Under the pieces are notes generated by a model that saw only the letters and a program-made list of their open reading frames with translations, made no database searches and had not been told where the DNA came from. This document shows, piece by piece, positions 52,726-61,388 of a stretch of 64,000 bases of DNA (the stretch's first letter is position 1; every line of letters begins with the position of its first letter). The stretch lies in contig NZ_CP034689.1 in the NCBI RefSeq assembly GCF_003994415.1, positions 6,200,001 through 6,264,000 of the forward strand, given 5' to 3'. Both the position numbers and the translations under genes were made by a program. This stretch comes from Achromobacter spanius (GTDB lineage Bacteria > Pseudomonadota > Gammaproteobacteria > Burkholderiales > Burkholderiaceae_B).

Positions 52726-53091
52726 ATGAACGCCTACACGGTGTCCCGGCTGGCTCTTGATGCCGGGGTGAGCGTGCATATCGTGCGCGACTACCTGCTG
52801 CGCGGATTGCTGCGCCCGGTGGCGTGCACACCAGGCGGCTACGGCTTGTTCGATGACGCCGCCTTGCAACGGCTGTGCTTCGTGCGGGCGGCCTTCGAGG
52901 CGGGCATCGGCCTCGACGCGCTGGCGCGGCTGTGCCGGGCGCTGGATGCGGCGGACGGCGACGAAGCGGCCGCGCAGCTTGCCCTGCTGCGTCAGTTCGT
53001 CGAGCGTCGGCGCGAAGCGTTGGCCGATCTGGAAGTGCAGTTGGCCACCCTGCCGACCGAGCCGGCACAGCACGCGGAGAGTCTGCCATGA
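52726..53091 (+). CDS. merD: Mer operon coregulator MerD
   Basis: A 121-residue MerR-like protein with HTH AYTVSRLALDAGVSVHIVRDYLLRGLL. ATG 52726 has AAGGAGGTG upstream. It lacks the Hg(II)-binding cysteines. It helps switch the operon off. It overlaps merE as ATGA. Confidence 0.94.
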   Translation: MNAYTVSRLALDAGVSVHIVRDYLLRGLLRPVACTPGGYGLFDDAALQRLCFVRAAFEAGIGLDALARLCRALDAADGDEAAAQLALLRQFVERRREALADLEVQLATLPTEPAQHAESLP

Positions 53092-53324
53092 ACAACCCCG
53101 AGCGCTTGCCGTCCGAGACGCACAAACCGATCACCGGCTACCTGTGGGGCGGACTGGCTGTGCTGACTTGCCCCTGCCACCTGCCCATCCTCGCTGTCGT
53201 GCTGGCCGGCACAACCGCCGGTGCTTTCCTCGGCGAGCATTGGGTCATCGCGGCGCTCGGTTTGACCGGCCTGTTCCTTCTGTCCCTGTCGCGGGCGTTG
53301 CGGGCATTCAGGGAAAGAGAATGA
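53088..53324 (+). CDS. merE: Mercury transport protein MerE
   Basis: A 78-residue membrane protein with two hydrophobic segments and the Cys pair in LTCPCHLP. Overlaps merD and the next gene by 4 nt each. Confidence 0.94.
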   Translation: MNNPERLPSETHKPITGYLWGGLAVLTCPCHLPILAVVLAGTTAGAFLGEHWVIAALGLTGLFLLSLSRALRAFRERE

Positions 53325-54310
53325 GCGCTTTCCGGCCGGATGGATGGACGACGCCGGAACTGGCCCAAGCGGTCGAGCGCGGGCAGCTTGAACTGCACTA
53401 CCAGCCCGTCGTCGATCTGCGCAGTGGTGGGATTGTCGGCGCGGAAGCCCTGTTGCGCTGGCGTCATCCGACGCTTGGACTATTGCCACCGGGCCAGTTC
53501 CTGCCCGTGGTCGAATCGTCCGGCCTGATGCCTGAAATCGGCGCTTGGGTGCTGGGCGAAGCCTGCCGCCAGATGCGTGACTGGCGAATGCTGGCATGGC
53601 GACCGTTCCGGCTGGCCGTCAATGTTTCGGCGAGCCAAGTGGGACCGGACTTCGACGGGTGGGTAAAGGGCGTGCTGGCTGATGCCGAGTTGCCCGCCGA
53701 GTATCTCGAAATCGAGCTGACCGAATCGGTCGCGTTTGGTGATCCGGCGATCTTCCCCGCCCTGGACGCCTTGCGGCAGATCGGTGTGCGCTTCGCCGCC
53801 GATGACTTCGGGACGGGGTATTCCTGTCTGCAACATCTGAAGTGCTGCCCAATCAGCACGCTCAAGATCGACCAATCGTTTGTCGCCGGGCTCGCCAACG
53901 ACCGCCGCGACCAAACCATCGTGCACACCGTGATTCAGCTTGCGCACGGGCTGGGCATGGATGTGGTGGCTGAAGGCGTGGAAACATCGGCGAGTCTTGA
54001 TCTATTGCGACAAGCGGACTGCGACACAGGACAAGGCTTCCTGTTCGCGAAGCCAATGCCGGCGGCGGCATTCGCCGTCTTCGTCAGTCAATGGAGGGGT
54101 GCCACCATGAATGCAAGTGACTCGACCACCACCAGTTGCTGCGTGTGCTGCAAGGAAATCCCGCTCGATGCCGCCTTCACCCCGGAAGGCGCGGAATACG
54201 TCGAGCACTTCTGCGGGTTGGAGTGTTATCAACGCTTCGAAGCGCGTGCCAAGACAGGGAACGAAACCGATGCCGATCCGAACGCCTGCGACTCGCTACC
54301 GTCAGATTGA
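53321..54310 (+). CDS. EAL-domain protein with C-terminal DUF3330 (urf2)
   Basis: A 329-residue protein, as usually found between merE and tnpR in Tn21/Tn501 relatives. The EAL domain keeps EALLRW, NVSASQ, EIELTES, DDFGTGYS, LKIDQSFV and EGVET, so it may still cleave cyclic di-GMP. A C-terminal cysteine-rich segment (CCVCCKEIPLDAAFTPEG, CGLECYQRF) matches DUF3330. Its role in the transposon is unknown. Confidence 0.9.
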   Translation: MSAFRPDGWTTPELAQAVERGQLELHYQPVVDLRSGGIVGAEALLRWRHPTLGLLPPGQFLPVVESSGLMPEIGAWVLGEACRQMRDWRMLAWRPFRLAVNVSASQVGPDFDGWVKGVLADAELPAEYLEIELTESVAFGDPAIFPALDALRQIGVRFAADDFGTGYSCLQHLKCCPISTLKIDQSFVAGLANDRRDQTIVHTVIQLAHGLGMDVVAEGVETSASLDLLRQADCDTGQGFLFAKPMPAAAFAVFVSQWRGATMNASDSTTTSCCVCCKEIPLDAAFTPEGAEYVEHFCGLECYQRFEARAKTGNETDADPNACDSLPSD

Positions 54311-54440
54311 GGCATACCCTAACTTGGCGTCAGACCATCCGGCGCTAAATCGTCAGAATAGAGTTGCCTTCCGAATTGATTGACATACGCCGTCAAGGGT
54401 CATAGATTTCTTCCTGACACATTTCCCTCAGGAGGATACC
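54311..54440. promoter_or_regulatory. Resolution site (res) and tnpR promoter region
   Basis: The 130-nt gap before tnpR is the standard res position in Tn21-type elements. It contains dyad-like resolvase subsites such as TGACATACGCCGTCA near 54382. CAGGAGG is the ribosome site for tnpR. Confidence 0.7.
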
Positions 54441-55001
54441 TTGCACGGTCAGCGCATCGGTTACGTCCGCGTCAGCAGCTTCGACCAGAACCCAGAACGG
54501 CAGCTCGAACAGATCCAGGTGGATAAAGTGTTCACCGACAAGGCGTCGGGCAAGGACACACGGCGGCCCGAACTGGAACGGCTGCTCGCCTTCGTGCGCG
54601 AAGGCGACACGGTCGTGGTGCACAGCATGGATCGTCTGGCGCGCAACCTCGACGACCTGCGCCGCCTGGTGCAGGGCCTCACCCAGCGCGGCGTACGCAT
54701 CGAGTTCCTTAAGGAGCATTTGACCTTCACCGGCGAGGACTCGCCGATGGCGAACCTGATGCTGTCGGTAATGGGCGCGTTCGCCGAGTTCGAACGCGCC
54801 TTGATCCGCGAGCGGCAGCGCGAGGGCATCGCGCTCGCCAAGCAGCGCGGGGCCTACCGTGGCAGGAAGAAATCCCTGTCGTCTGAGCGTATTGCCGAAC
54901 TGCGCCAACGTGTCGAGGCTGGCGAGCAAAAGACCAAGCTGGCTCGTGAATTCGGAATCAGTCGCGAAACCCTGTATCAATACTTGAGAACGGATCAGTA
55001 A
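54441..55001 (+). CDS. tnpR: Serine resolvase TnpR
   Basis: A 186-residue small serine recombinase. The catalytic Ser is in YVRVSSFDQNPERQ, the E-helix region is LMLSVMGAFAEFERALIRERQREGI, and a C-terminal HTH binds res. It starts with TTG after CAGGAGG. It resolves cointegrates. Confidence 0.95.
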   Translation: MHGQRIGYVRVSSFDQNPERQLEQIQVDKVFTDKASGKDTRRPELERLLAFVREGDTVVVHSMDRLARNLDDLRRLVQGLTQRGVRIEFLKEHLTFTGEDSPMANLMLSVMGAFAEFERALIRERQREGIALAKQRGAYRGRKKSLSSERIAELRQRVEAGEQKTKLAREFGISRETLYQYLRTDQ

Positions 55002-55003
55002 AT

Positions 55004-57970
55004 ATGCCACGTCGTTCAATCCTGTCCGCCGCCGAGCGCGAAAGCCTGCTGGCGTTGCCGGACACCAAGGATGAGTTGATCCGTCACTACACGTTCAGCG
55101 AAACCGACCTCTCCATCATCCGGCAGCGGCGCGGCCCGGCCAACCGGCTGGGCTTCGCCGTGCAGCTCTGTTACCTGCGCTTTCCTGGTGTCATCCTGGG
55201 CGTCGATGAGCCGCCGTTTCCGCCCTTGTTGAAACTGGTCGCCGACCAGCTCAAGGTCAGCGTCGAAAGCTGGGACGAATACGGGCAGCGGGAGCAGACC
55301 CGGCGCGAGCACCTGGTCGAACTGCAAACGGTGTTCGGCTTCCAGCCCTTTACCATGGGCCACTACCGGCAGGCCGTCCAGTTGCTGACCGAGATGGCCT
55401 TGCAGACCGACAAGGGCATCGTGCTGGCCAGCACCTTGATCGAGCACCTGCGGCAGCAGTCGGTCATTCTGCCTGCCCTCAACGCCGTCGAGCGGGCGAG
55501 CGCCGAAGCAATCACCCGCGCCAACCGGCGCATCTACGATGCCTTGGCCGAACCGCTGTCGGACGCGCATCGCCGCCGCCTCGACGATCTGCTCAAGCGT
55601 CGGGACAACGGCAAAACGACCTGGCTGGCCTGGCTGCGCCAATCGCCCGTCAAACCGAATTCGCGGCACATGCTGGAACACATCGAACGCCTCAAAGCGT
55701 GGCAGGCGCTCGACCTGCCTTCTGGCATCGAGCGGTCGGTGCACCAGAACCGCCTGCTCAAGATCGCCCGTGAGGGTGGCCAGATGACGCCCGCCGACCT
55801 GGCCAAGTTCGAGGCGCAGCGACGCTATGCCACCCTGGTGGCGCTTGCCATCGAGGGCATGGCCACCGTCACCGACGAAATCATCGACCTGCACGACCGC
55901 ATCCTGGGCAAGCTGTTCAACGCCGCCAAGAACAAGCATCAGCAGCAATTCCAGGCGTCCGGCATGGCGATCAACGCCAAGGTGCGGCTGTTCGGCCGCA
56001 TCGGCCAGGCGCTGATCGAGGCCAAGCAGGCGGGCCGCGATCCGTTCGCCGCCATCGAGGCCGTCATGTCCTGGGATGCCTTCGCCGAGAGCGTCACCGA
56101 AGCGCAGAAGCTTGCGCAGCCCGAGGACTTCGATTTCCTGCACCGCATCGGCGAAAGCTACGCCACGCTGCGCCGCTACGCGCCGGAATTCCTTGCCGTG
56201 CTCAAGCTGCGGGCCGCTCCCGCCGCGAAGGACGTGCTCGACGCCATCGAGGTGCTGCGCGGCATGAACAGCGACAACGCCCGCAAGGTGCCCGCCGACG
56301 CGCCGACCGAGTTCATCAAGCCGCGCTGGCAGAAGCTGGTCATGACCGACACCGGCATCGACCGGCGCTACTACGAACTGTGCGCGCTGTCGGAGATGAA
56401 GAACGCGTTGCGTTCCGGCGACATCTGGGTGCAGGGGTCGCGCCAGTTCAAGGACTTCGAGGACTACCTGGTGCCGCCCGCGAAATTCGCCAGCCTCAAG
56501 CAGGCCAGCGAATTGCCGCTGGCCGTGGCCACCGACTGCAACCGGTACCTGAACGACCGGCTGACGCTGCTGGAAACACAGCTTGCCACCGTCAACCGTA
56601 TGGCGACGGCCAACGAGCTGCCGGACGCCATCATCACCGAGTCAGGCTTGAAGATCACGCCGCTCGACGCGGCGGTACCCGACACCGCCCAAGCGCTGAT
56701 CGACCAGACGGCAATGATCCTGCCGCACGTCAAGATCACCGAACTGCTGCTGGAGGTGGACGAATGGACGGGCTTCACTCGGCATTTCGCGCATCTGAAA
56801 TCGGGCGACCCGGCCAAAGACAAGAACCTGTTGCTGACCACGATCCTCGCCGACGCGATCAACCTGGGCCTGACCAAGATGGCGGAGTCTTGCCCCGGCA
56901 CGACCTACGCCAAGCTGGCTTGGCTGCAAGCCTGGCACATCCGCGACGAAACCTACGGGGCGGCGCTGGCCGATCTGGTCAACGCACAGTTCCGCCATCC
57001 CTTCGCCGAGCACTGGGGCGACGGCACCACCTCATCGTCGGACGGCCAGAACTTCCGCACCGGCAGCAAGGCCGAGAGCACCGGCCACATCAACCCGAAA
57101 TACGGGAGCAGCCCAGGGCGGACGTTCTACACCCACATTTCTGACCAGTACGCGCCATTTCACACCAAGGTCGTGAACGTCGGCGTGCGCGATTCGACCT
57201 ACGTGCTCGACGGCCTGCTGTACCACGAGTCCGACTTGCGGATCGAGGAGCATTACACCGACACGGCGGGCTTCACCGATCACGTCTTCGCCCTGATGCA
57301 CCTCCTGGGCTTCCGCTTCGCGCCGCGCATCCGCGACCTGGGCGACACCAAGCTCTACATCCCGAAGGGCGACGCCGCCTATGACGCGCTGAAACCCATG
57401 ATCGGCGGCACGCTCAACATCAAGCACGTCCGCGCCCATTGGGACGAAATCCTGCGGCTGGCCACCTCGATCAAGCAGGGCACGGTGACGGCCTCCCTGA
57501 TGCTCCGAAAGCTCGGCAGCTACCCACGCCAGAACGGCCTGGCCGTGGCGCTCCGCGAGCTGGGCCGCATCGAGCGCACGCTGTTCATCCTGGACTGGCT
57601 GCAAAGCGTGGAACTGCGCCGCCGCGTGCATGCCGGCCTGAACAAGGGCGAGGCGCGCAATGCGCTGGCCAGGGCAGTGTTTTTCAACCGCCTGGGTGAA
57701 ATCCGCGACCGCAGTTTCGAGCAGCAGCGCTACCGGGCTAGCGGCCTCAATCTGGTAACGGCTGCCGTCGTGTTGTGGAACACGGTCTATCTGGAACGGG
57801 CTGCGCACGCGCTGCGTGGCAACGGCCATGCCGTTGATGACGCGCTGTTGCAGTACCTGTCGCCGCTCGGTTGGGAGCACATCAACCTCACCGGCGATTA
57901 CCTCTGGCGCAGCAGCGCCAAGATCGGCGCGGGCAAGTTCAGGCCGCTACGACCGCTGCAACCGGCTTAG
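55004..57970 (+). CDS. tnpA: Tn3-family transposase TnpA
   Basis: A 988-residue DDE transposase, full length for the Tn21 group. It starts 3 nt after tnpR. The catalytic region includes HISDQYAPFHTKVVNV and the C-terminal DDALLQYLSPLGWEHINLTGDY. Its stop lies within the right inverted repeat. Confidence 0.97.
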   Translation: MPRRSILSAAERESLLALPDTKDELIRHYTFSETDLSIIRQRRGPANRLGFAVQLCYLRFPGVILGVDEPPFPPLLKLVADQLKVSVESWDEYGQREQTRREHLVELQTVFGFQPFTMGHYRQAVQLLTEMALQTDKGIVLASTLIEHLRQQSVILPALNAVERASAEAITRANRRIYDALAEPLSDAHRRRLDDLLKRRDNGKTTWLAWLRQSPVKPNSRHMLEHIERLKAWQALDLPSGIERSVHQNRLLKIAREGGQMTPADLAKFEAQRRYATLVALAIEGMATVTDEIIDLHDRILGKLFNAAKNKHQQQFQASGMAINAKVRLFGRIGQALIEAKQAGRDPFAAIEAVMSWDAFAESVTEAQKLAQPEDFDFLHRIGESYATLRRYAPEFLAVLKLRAAPAAKDVLDAIEVLRGMNSDNARKVPADAPTEFIKPRWQKLVMTDTGIDRRYYELCALSEMKNALRSGDIWVQGSRQFKDFEDYLVPPAKFASLKQASELPLAVATDCNRYLNDRLTLLETQLATVNRMATANELPDAIITESGLKITPLDAAVPDTAQALIDQTAMILPHVKITELLLEVDEWTGFTRHFAHLKSGDPAKDKNLLLTTILADAINLGLTKMAESCPGTTYAKLAWLQAWHIRDETYGAALADLVNAQFRHPFAEHWGDGTTSSSDGQNFRTGSKAESTGHINPKYGSSPGRTFYTHISDQYAPFHTKVVNVGVRDSTYVLDGLLYHESDLRIEEHYTDTAGFTDHVFALMHLLGFRFAPRIRDLGDTKLYIPKGDAAYDALKPMIGGTLNIKHVRAHWDEILRLATSIKQGTVTASLMLRKLGSYPRQNGLAVALRELGRIERTLFILDWLQSVELRRRVHAGLNKGEARNALARAVFFNRLGEIRDRSFEQQRYRASGLNLVTAAVVLWNTVYLERAAHALRGNGHAVDDALLQYLSPLGWEHINLTGDYLWRSSAKIGAGKFRPLRPLQPA

Positions 57971-58003
57971 CGTGCTTTATTTTCCGTTTTCTGAGGCGAC
58001 CCC
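57966..58003 (-). repeat. Right 38-bp terminal inverted repeat of the mer transposon
   Basis: Complementary to 49774-49811 at 37 of 38 positions; followed by the target duplication ATAGA. Confidence 0.95.
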
Positions 58004-58351
58004 ATAGAGCACTTGCGCGGTGTATCCGGAAGGAACGCTGACCGCGTCTGCCAGCGATTTCGGAACCGCGCCGAAATTGAGCAGTTTTTCCGAGGGCTCC
58101 GTGGGAGGAGCTCCTGTGGGCGGTGTGTCCGGGCTATCGACATCGCTGTCGTCGTCTCCGTCGCCATTACAGCCCGCCAGGCCAACCCCGAACAGGGCAG
58201 AGCCCACCGTTGCCATGCCTCCCTTCAGAATCCGGCGTCGACTCAAGCGGGTTTGTAGCACCGCGTCGAATGTCGGATTTGGCGATGTGTTCGAGTCCTC
58301 GTCATTGAAGTCCACGACGGGCGCATTCATGTTGGTCTTCATATTGTCCAT
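58004..58351 (-). pseudogene. phoX: PhoX-type alkaline phosphatase, N-terminal part (split by transposon)
   Basis: The first 116 codons of phoX. A twin-arginine signal is present (SRRRILKGGMATVGSALFGVGLAGC), with a lipobox-like LAGC, then an Asp-rich and Pro-rich linker and SVPSGYTAQVLYG up to the break. It continues at 49768 in the same frame. The isolated fragment would be exported but inactive. Confidence 0.92.
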
Positions 58352-58391
58352 TTGTCTGGATTTAACGAAGCAATGAATGTAGGTGGCGCCA

Positions 58392-58409
58392 ATTACTTTT
58401 TCATGACGG
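58392..58409 (-). promoter_or_regulatory. Pho-box-like element before phoX
   Basis: On the minus strand CCGTCATGAAAAAGTAAT matches one PhoB half-site at 6/7 and the other at 4/7, about 40 nt before the phoX start. It resembles the box before pstS. Confidence 0.4.
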
Positions 58410-58663
58410 ATCGGACGTTCGTTTCGGGCCGTAATGCGCGAGGCGATGCAGCGTCACCATGCGGTGGATTCAATGGACAGCAATCGCTGCACAGCAGCCG
58501 TTGACCGAGGCACTCCGACCGGCCGAAGTGGGTCGTCATCGGCCGAGCGATTGAACCAAGCTGTTGCAACGACCGGTTTCATCCACAGCCAATAACTGCC
58601 CTTCAAGACGGAACAGCTGGACCAACCTAGAATCTTGGTGCAAGTGCTATGATCGTATTTCGT
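58410..58663. other. Intergenic region between phoX and padR
   Basis: About 250 nt between divergent genes. I see no gene and no clear repeats; promoters for both directions are expected here. Confidence 0.5.
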
Positions 58664-58678
58664 TATCGAAACTCGATA
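58664..58678. promoter_or_regulatory. Dyad at the padR start
   Basis: TATCGAAACTCGATA has perfect 5-nt arms around 5 nt and touches the ATG at 58678, a position fitting PadR autorepression. Confidence 0.4.
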
Positions 58679-59007
58679 TGAAAGAGAACTCAACACCTCG
58701 CGCCATGGAGCACCACGATCTGCTATCGGGGCTGATCCGCCTGCACGTGCTGCACCACGCAGCCGCGCAGGAGATCTATGGGCAGTGGATGATTGACGAA
58801 CTGGCCCACCACGGCTACCGACTTTCTCCCGGAACGCTGTACCCGATGCTTCACAAGATGGAGCGCGACGGATACCTAGTTTCGCGCCAGGAGCGCGACG
58901 GACGCACCGTGCGAAAGCTCTACACGATCACGCCCAAGGGCAAGGAAGGCTTGGCGCTGGCCAAGGAACGCATCCGGGAGTTCACCGGGGAGGCAATGCA
59001 CAAATGA
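58678..59007 (+). CDS. PadR-family regulator
   Basis: A 109-residue winged helix regulator (MKENSTPRAMEHHDLLSGLIRLHVLHHAA..., GTLYPMLHKMERDGYLVSRQE...RKLYTITPKGKEGL). ATG 58678 lacks a clear ribosome site; an ATG at 58705 is the alternative. It overlaps chrA as ATGA and probably controls it in response to chromate. Confidence 0.85.
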   Translation: MKENSTPRAMEHHDLLSGLIRLHVLHHAAAQEIYGQWMIDELAHHGYRLSPGTLYPMLHKMERDGYLVSRQERDGRTVRKLYTITPKGKEGLALAKERIREFTGEAMHK

Positions 59008-60233
59008 CAGGCTCCACCAACACCGTACAGCACGAAGCTGTAGCTACGCGCGGTTCACCCGTTGAAGTCTTCGGCGCCTTCCTTAAACTGGGATTGACCT
59101 CCTTCGGTGGGCCGATCGCGCATCTGGGTTATTTCCGCTCGGAGTTTGTCGAGCGCCGCCGCTGGCTGGATGACCGCAGCTATTCCGATCTGGTCGCCTT
59201 GTGCCAGTTTCTTCCGGGTCCGGCCAGCAGCCAGGTGGGCATGGCGCTTGGGCTGGGTCGCGCTGGCTGGTTGGGCTTGCTGGCGGCGTGGGCAGGGTTC
59301 ACTTTGCCATCGGCCATCGCGCTAATCCTGTTTGCCTTCGGCATCGCTGAGTACCAGGGACTAGCCCAGTCCGGGTGGGTGCATGGTCTCAAGGTAGTCG
59401 CCGTGGCCATCGTAGCTCAGGCGGTGTGGGGCATGGCCAAGTCGTTGTGCCCTGACCGGCCACGCGCTGCCCTGGCCATTCTGGCGGCACTGCTGACCAT
59501 GATCCTACCCTCAGCAGCGGGACAGATTGTCGCGATCTTGTTGGCAGGACTGCTGGGCTGGTGGACGCTGAAGATTTCACAACCTGGCGGTGGCCAAGCT
59601 CACAGCTACCCGGTCTCGCGCAGACTGGGCGTCATTGCGCTGCTTCTGTTTGCAACACCGCTTGTCTTGCTGCCCCTATGTGCAGCAGCCACGGGATCGT
59701 CCACGATAGCGCTGCTGGATGGGGTGTACCGTTCCGGTGCGCTAGTCTTCGGCGGTGGGCACGTTGTGCTGCCGCTGCTGCAAGCCACCGTGGTGCCCAG
59801 CGGCATCGTCAGCAACGCAGACTTCCTAGCTGGCTATGGCGCTGCCCAGGCCGTGCCGGGACCGCTGTTCACTTTTTCGGCGTATCTTGGCGCAATAGCC
59901 CACGGCCCGCTGCATGGCTGGATTGGCGGCCTGGCTCTGCTGGGCACCATATTCCTCCCAGCCTTCCTCATGCTGGTCGGCGCATTGCCGTTCTGGGCGG
60001 CGCTTCGCCACCGGGCGGGTATTCAGACGACCATGGCGGGCATCAACGCCGGCGTGGTTGGTATCCTGGTATCGGCCTTATATGACCCGGTGTGGACAAG
60101 CGCCATCCACGGCAAGGCGGACTTCGGGTTGGCGTTGCTCTCGTTCGGGCTGCTCACAGTGGGGCGCGTGCCGCCAGCGCTCGTGGTGCTGCTGGCTGGC
60201 TTGGCAGGCTGGGTCATGGCGATGGGCATCTGA
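59004..60233 (+). CDS. chrA: Chromate efflux transporter ChrA
   Basis: A 409-residue two-domain (long) CHR transporter. The N-terminal half has FLKLGLTSFGGPIAHLGYFRSEFVERRRWLDD and QFLPGPASSQ, and the second half has FGGGHVVLPLL and AAQAVPGPLFTFSAYLGA. It exports chromate. It is coupled to the upstream PadR gene by a 4-nt overlap. Confidence 0.94.
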   Translation: MTGSTNTVQHEAVATRGSPVEVFGAFLKLGLTSFGGPIAHLGYFRSEFVERRRWLDDRSYSDLVALCQFLPGPASSQVGMALGLGRAGWLGLLAAWAGFTLPSAIALILFAFGIAEYQGLAQSGWVHGLKVVAVAIVAQAVWGMAKSLCPDRPRAALAILAALLTMILPSAAGQIVAILLAGLLGWWTLKISQPGGGQAHSYPVSRRLGVIALLLFATPLVLLPLCAAATGSSTIALLDGVYRSGALVFGGGHVVLPLLQATVVPSGIVSNADFLAGYGAAQAVPGPLFTFSAYLGAIAHGPLHGWIGGLALLGTIFLPAFLMLVGALPFWAALRHRAGIQTTMAGINAGVVGILVSALYDPVWTSAIHGKADFGLALLSFGLLTVGRVPPALVVLLAGLAGWVMAMGI

Positions 60234-60524
60234 AATTCGTTTCACTCAGAGCTTTCAATCAAACTTCGCATAATTCCTTCGCTGATGTACCTCAGGACGA
60301 AGAATCTTCCAGCGGTATAGCTGCTGCTTGGGCGAACGAAGCTTGAACGCAGGGTTCGTTACCTCGGGATCGAGCTAACGATGCCGTTGAGATGGCAGAG
60401 CAAACTGAGGTTGATGCATCCCGGGCCGGCGAACGGTCGCTTGCCGGCCAAAGCCGGACATTCACCCGATCCTATGCAGGTGACGCACACCAGTCACCTC
60501 AGGGCATTCCATAATTTCACAGCG
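60234..60524. other. 291-nt intergenic region
   Basis: Between convergent chrA and usp. I see no credible gene or strong terminator; a short GC hairpin (GCCGGCGAACGGTCGCTTGCCGGC) lies near 60425. Confidence 0.45.
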
Positions 60525-61379
60525 CTATCGCGCAAGCAGGATCGGCACCTCAACAGCTCGTATCATTGCCGTCGTGGTACTGCCGACGATCAAATTCCTG
60601 AGCGGCGAGTGACCATAGGCACCCATGACCAGCACGGACATCGGACCACCGGCTACGCAGTCAGCGATAACTTTCTCTGGAGCCCCCGGGGTAATCGAAA
60701 AAGTTGCCGTTCGCCCGCTTTGCGCGAATAGCTGAACGACCTGCTCCATCTGGGCTCGATTCTCCTGCGACTCCGCGCCAGCCCTCACGAGGTGTATTGG
60801 CAGACCGTCCAGCATCGGCGTGCTTGTCAGCAATGCAATCGCTCTAGCAATAGACTTTCCGCCATCGTAGGCAATCACAGCGCGCATTGGCGGCACGTGC
60901 CGCTCGGGAGCAACAAATAGCGGCTTGTTACTGGCTCGAAGCACGCGCTCGATTTTCGATCCGAGATGGCCGGCGGCGAATTCGCTCGACGCTCCCCGCT
61001 TGCCCATCACCACCAAGCCAGCCTCGGCTTCGCGCTCGATAATGGTTTCCACAATGCCACCATGGAGGTGCACCGTACTGACGTCGCCGATGCCGGCAGC
61101 CCGTAATCGCTCTTCAGCGGTCGCCAAGAGGGCGCGGCCACCTTCGACCGCCAGTTTTCCTTGCGCTTCTTCGATGCGAGTCAGCTCTTCTAGCAGCTCG
61201 CTTTTCACACCTAGCCCGATAGCGCCACTAAGGTCGTGCCGCGCTGTCACCGCGCTTTTTCGCTGCACAACATGCAGCAGTTCAACTCTCCAGGAAAGAC
61301 GGTGCGCCGCCCAGGCTGACAAGTCGCAGACCGCGGCGGCGTAGTGGGAGGCATCGATGCATGCAAGTACTTTCGACAT
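60525..61379 (-). CDS. Tandem universal stress protein (two Usp domains)
   Basis: A 284-residue protein with two UspA domains. The first ends VVMGKRGASSEFAAGHLGSKIERVLRASNKPLFVAP; the second ends VLVMGAYGHSPLRNLIVGSTTTAMIRAVEVPILLAR, with the G-x2-G-x9-G(S/T) ATP loop well kept. It is 10 nt after sulP and probably in one operon with it, a common pairing. Confidence 0.9.
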   Translation of the reverse strand: MSKVLACIDASHYAAAVCDLSAWAAHRLSWRVELLHVVQRKSAVTARHDLSGAIGLGVKSELLEELTRIEEAQGKLAVEGGRALLATAEERLRAAGIGDVSTVHLHGGIVETIIEREAEAGLVVMGKRGASSEFAAGHLGSKIERVLRASNKPLFVAPERHVPPMRAVIAYDGGKSIARAIALLTSTPMLDGLPIHLVRAGAESQENRAQMEQVVQLFAQSGRTATFSITPGAPEKVIADCVAGGPMSVLVMGAYGHSPLRNLIVGSTTTAMIRAVEVPILLAR

Positions 61380-61388
61380 ATCTTCTCC

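Larger units (their letters stand above)
49774..58003. mobile_element. Tn21-subfamily mercury resistance transposon
   Basis: An 8,230-bp Tn3-family unit with 38-bp inverted repeats (49774-49811, 57966-58003), each starting GGGG and ending GCACGCTAAG, as in Tn21/Tn1696 relatives. Content: merR, merTPADE, an EAL/DUF3330 gene, res, tnpR, tnpA. There is no integron or insertion sequence inside. All genes are intact and both copies of the target duplication are present, so it is probably still mobile. Confidence 0.96.

Noticed and set aside
51785..53134. Minus-strand 449-codon frame opposite merA and merD
   Set aside because: Shadow frame across several certain genes of the mer operon.
55016..56143. 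Minus-strand 375-codon frame opposite tnpA
   Set aside because: Shadow frame in a high-GC transposase gene.
60381..60731. Possible small gene after chrA
   Set aside because: No ribosome site, implausible composition, and it overlaps the usp gene on the other strand.
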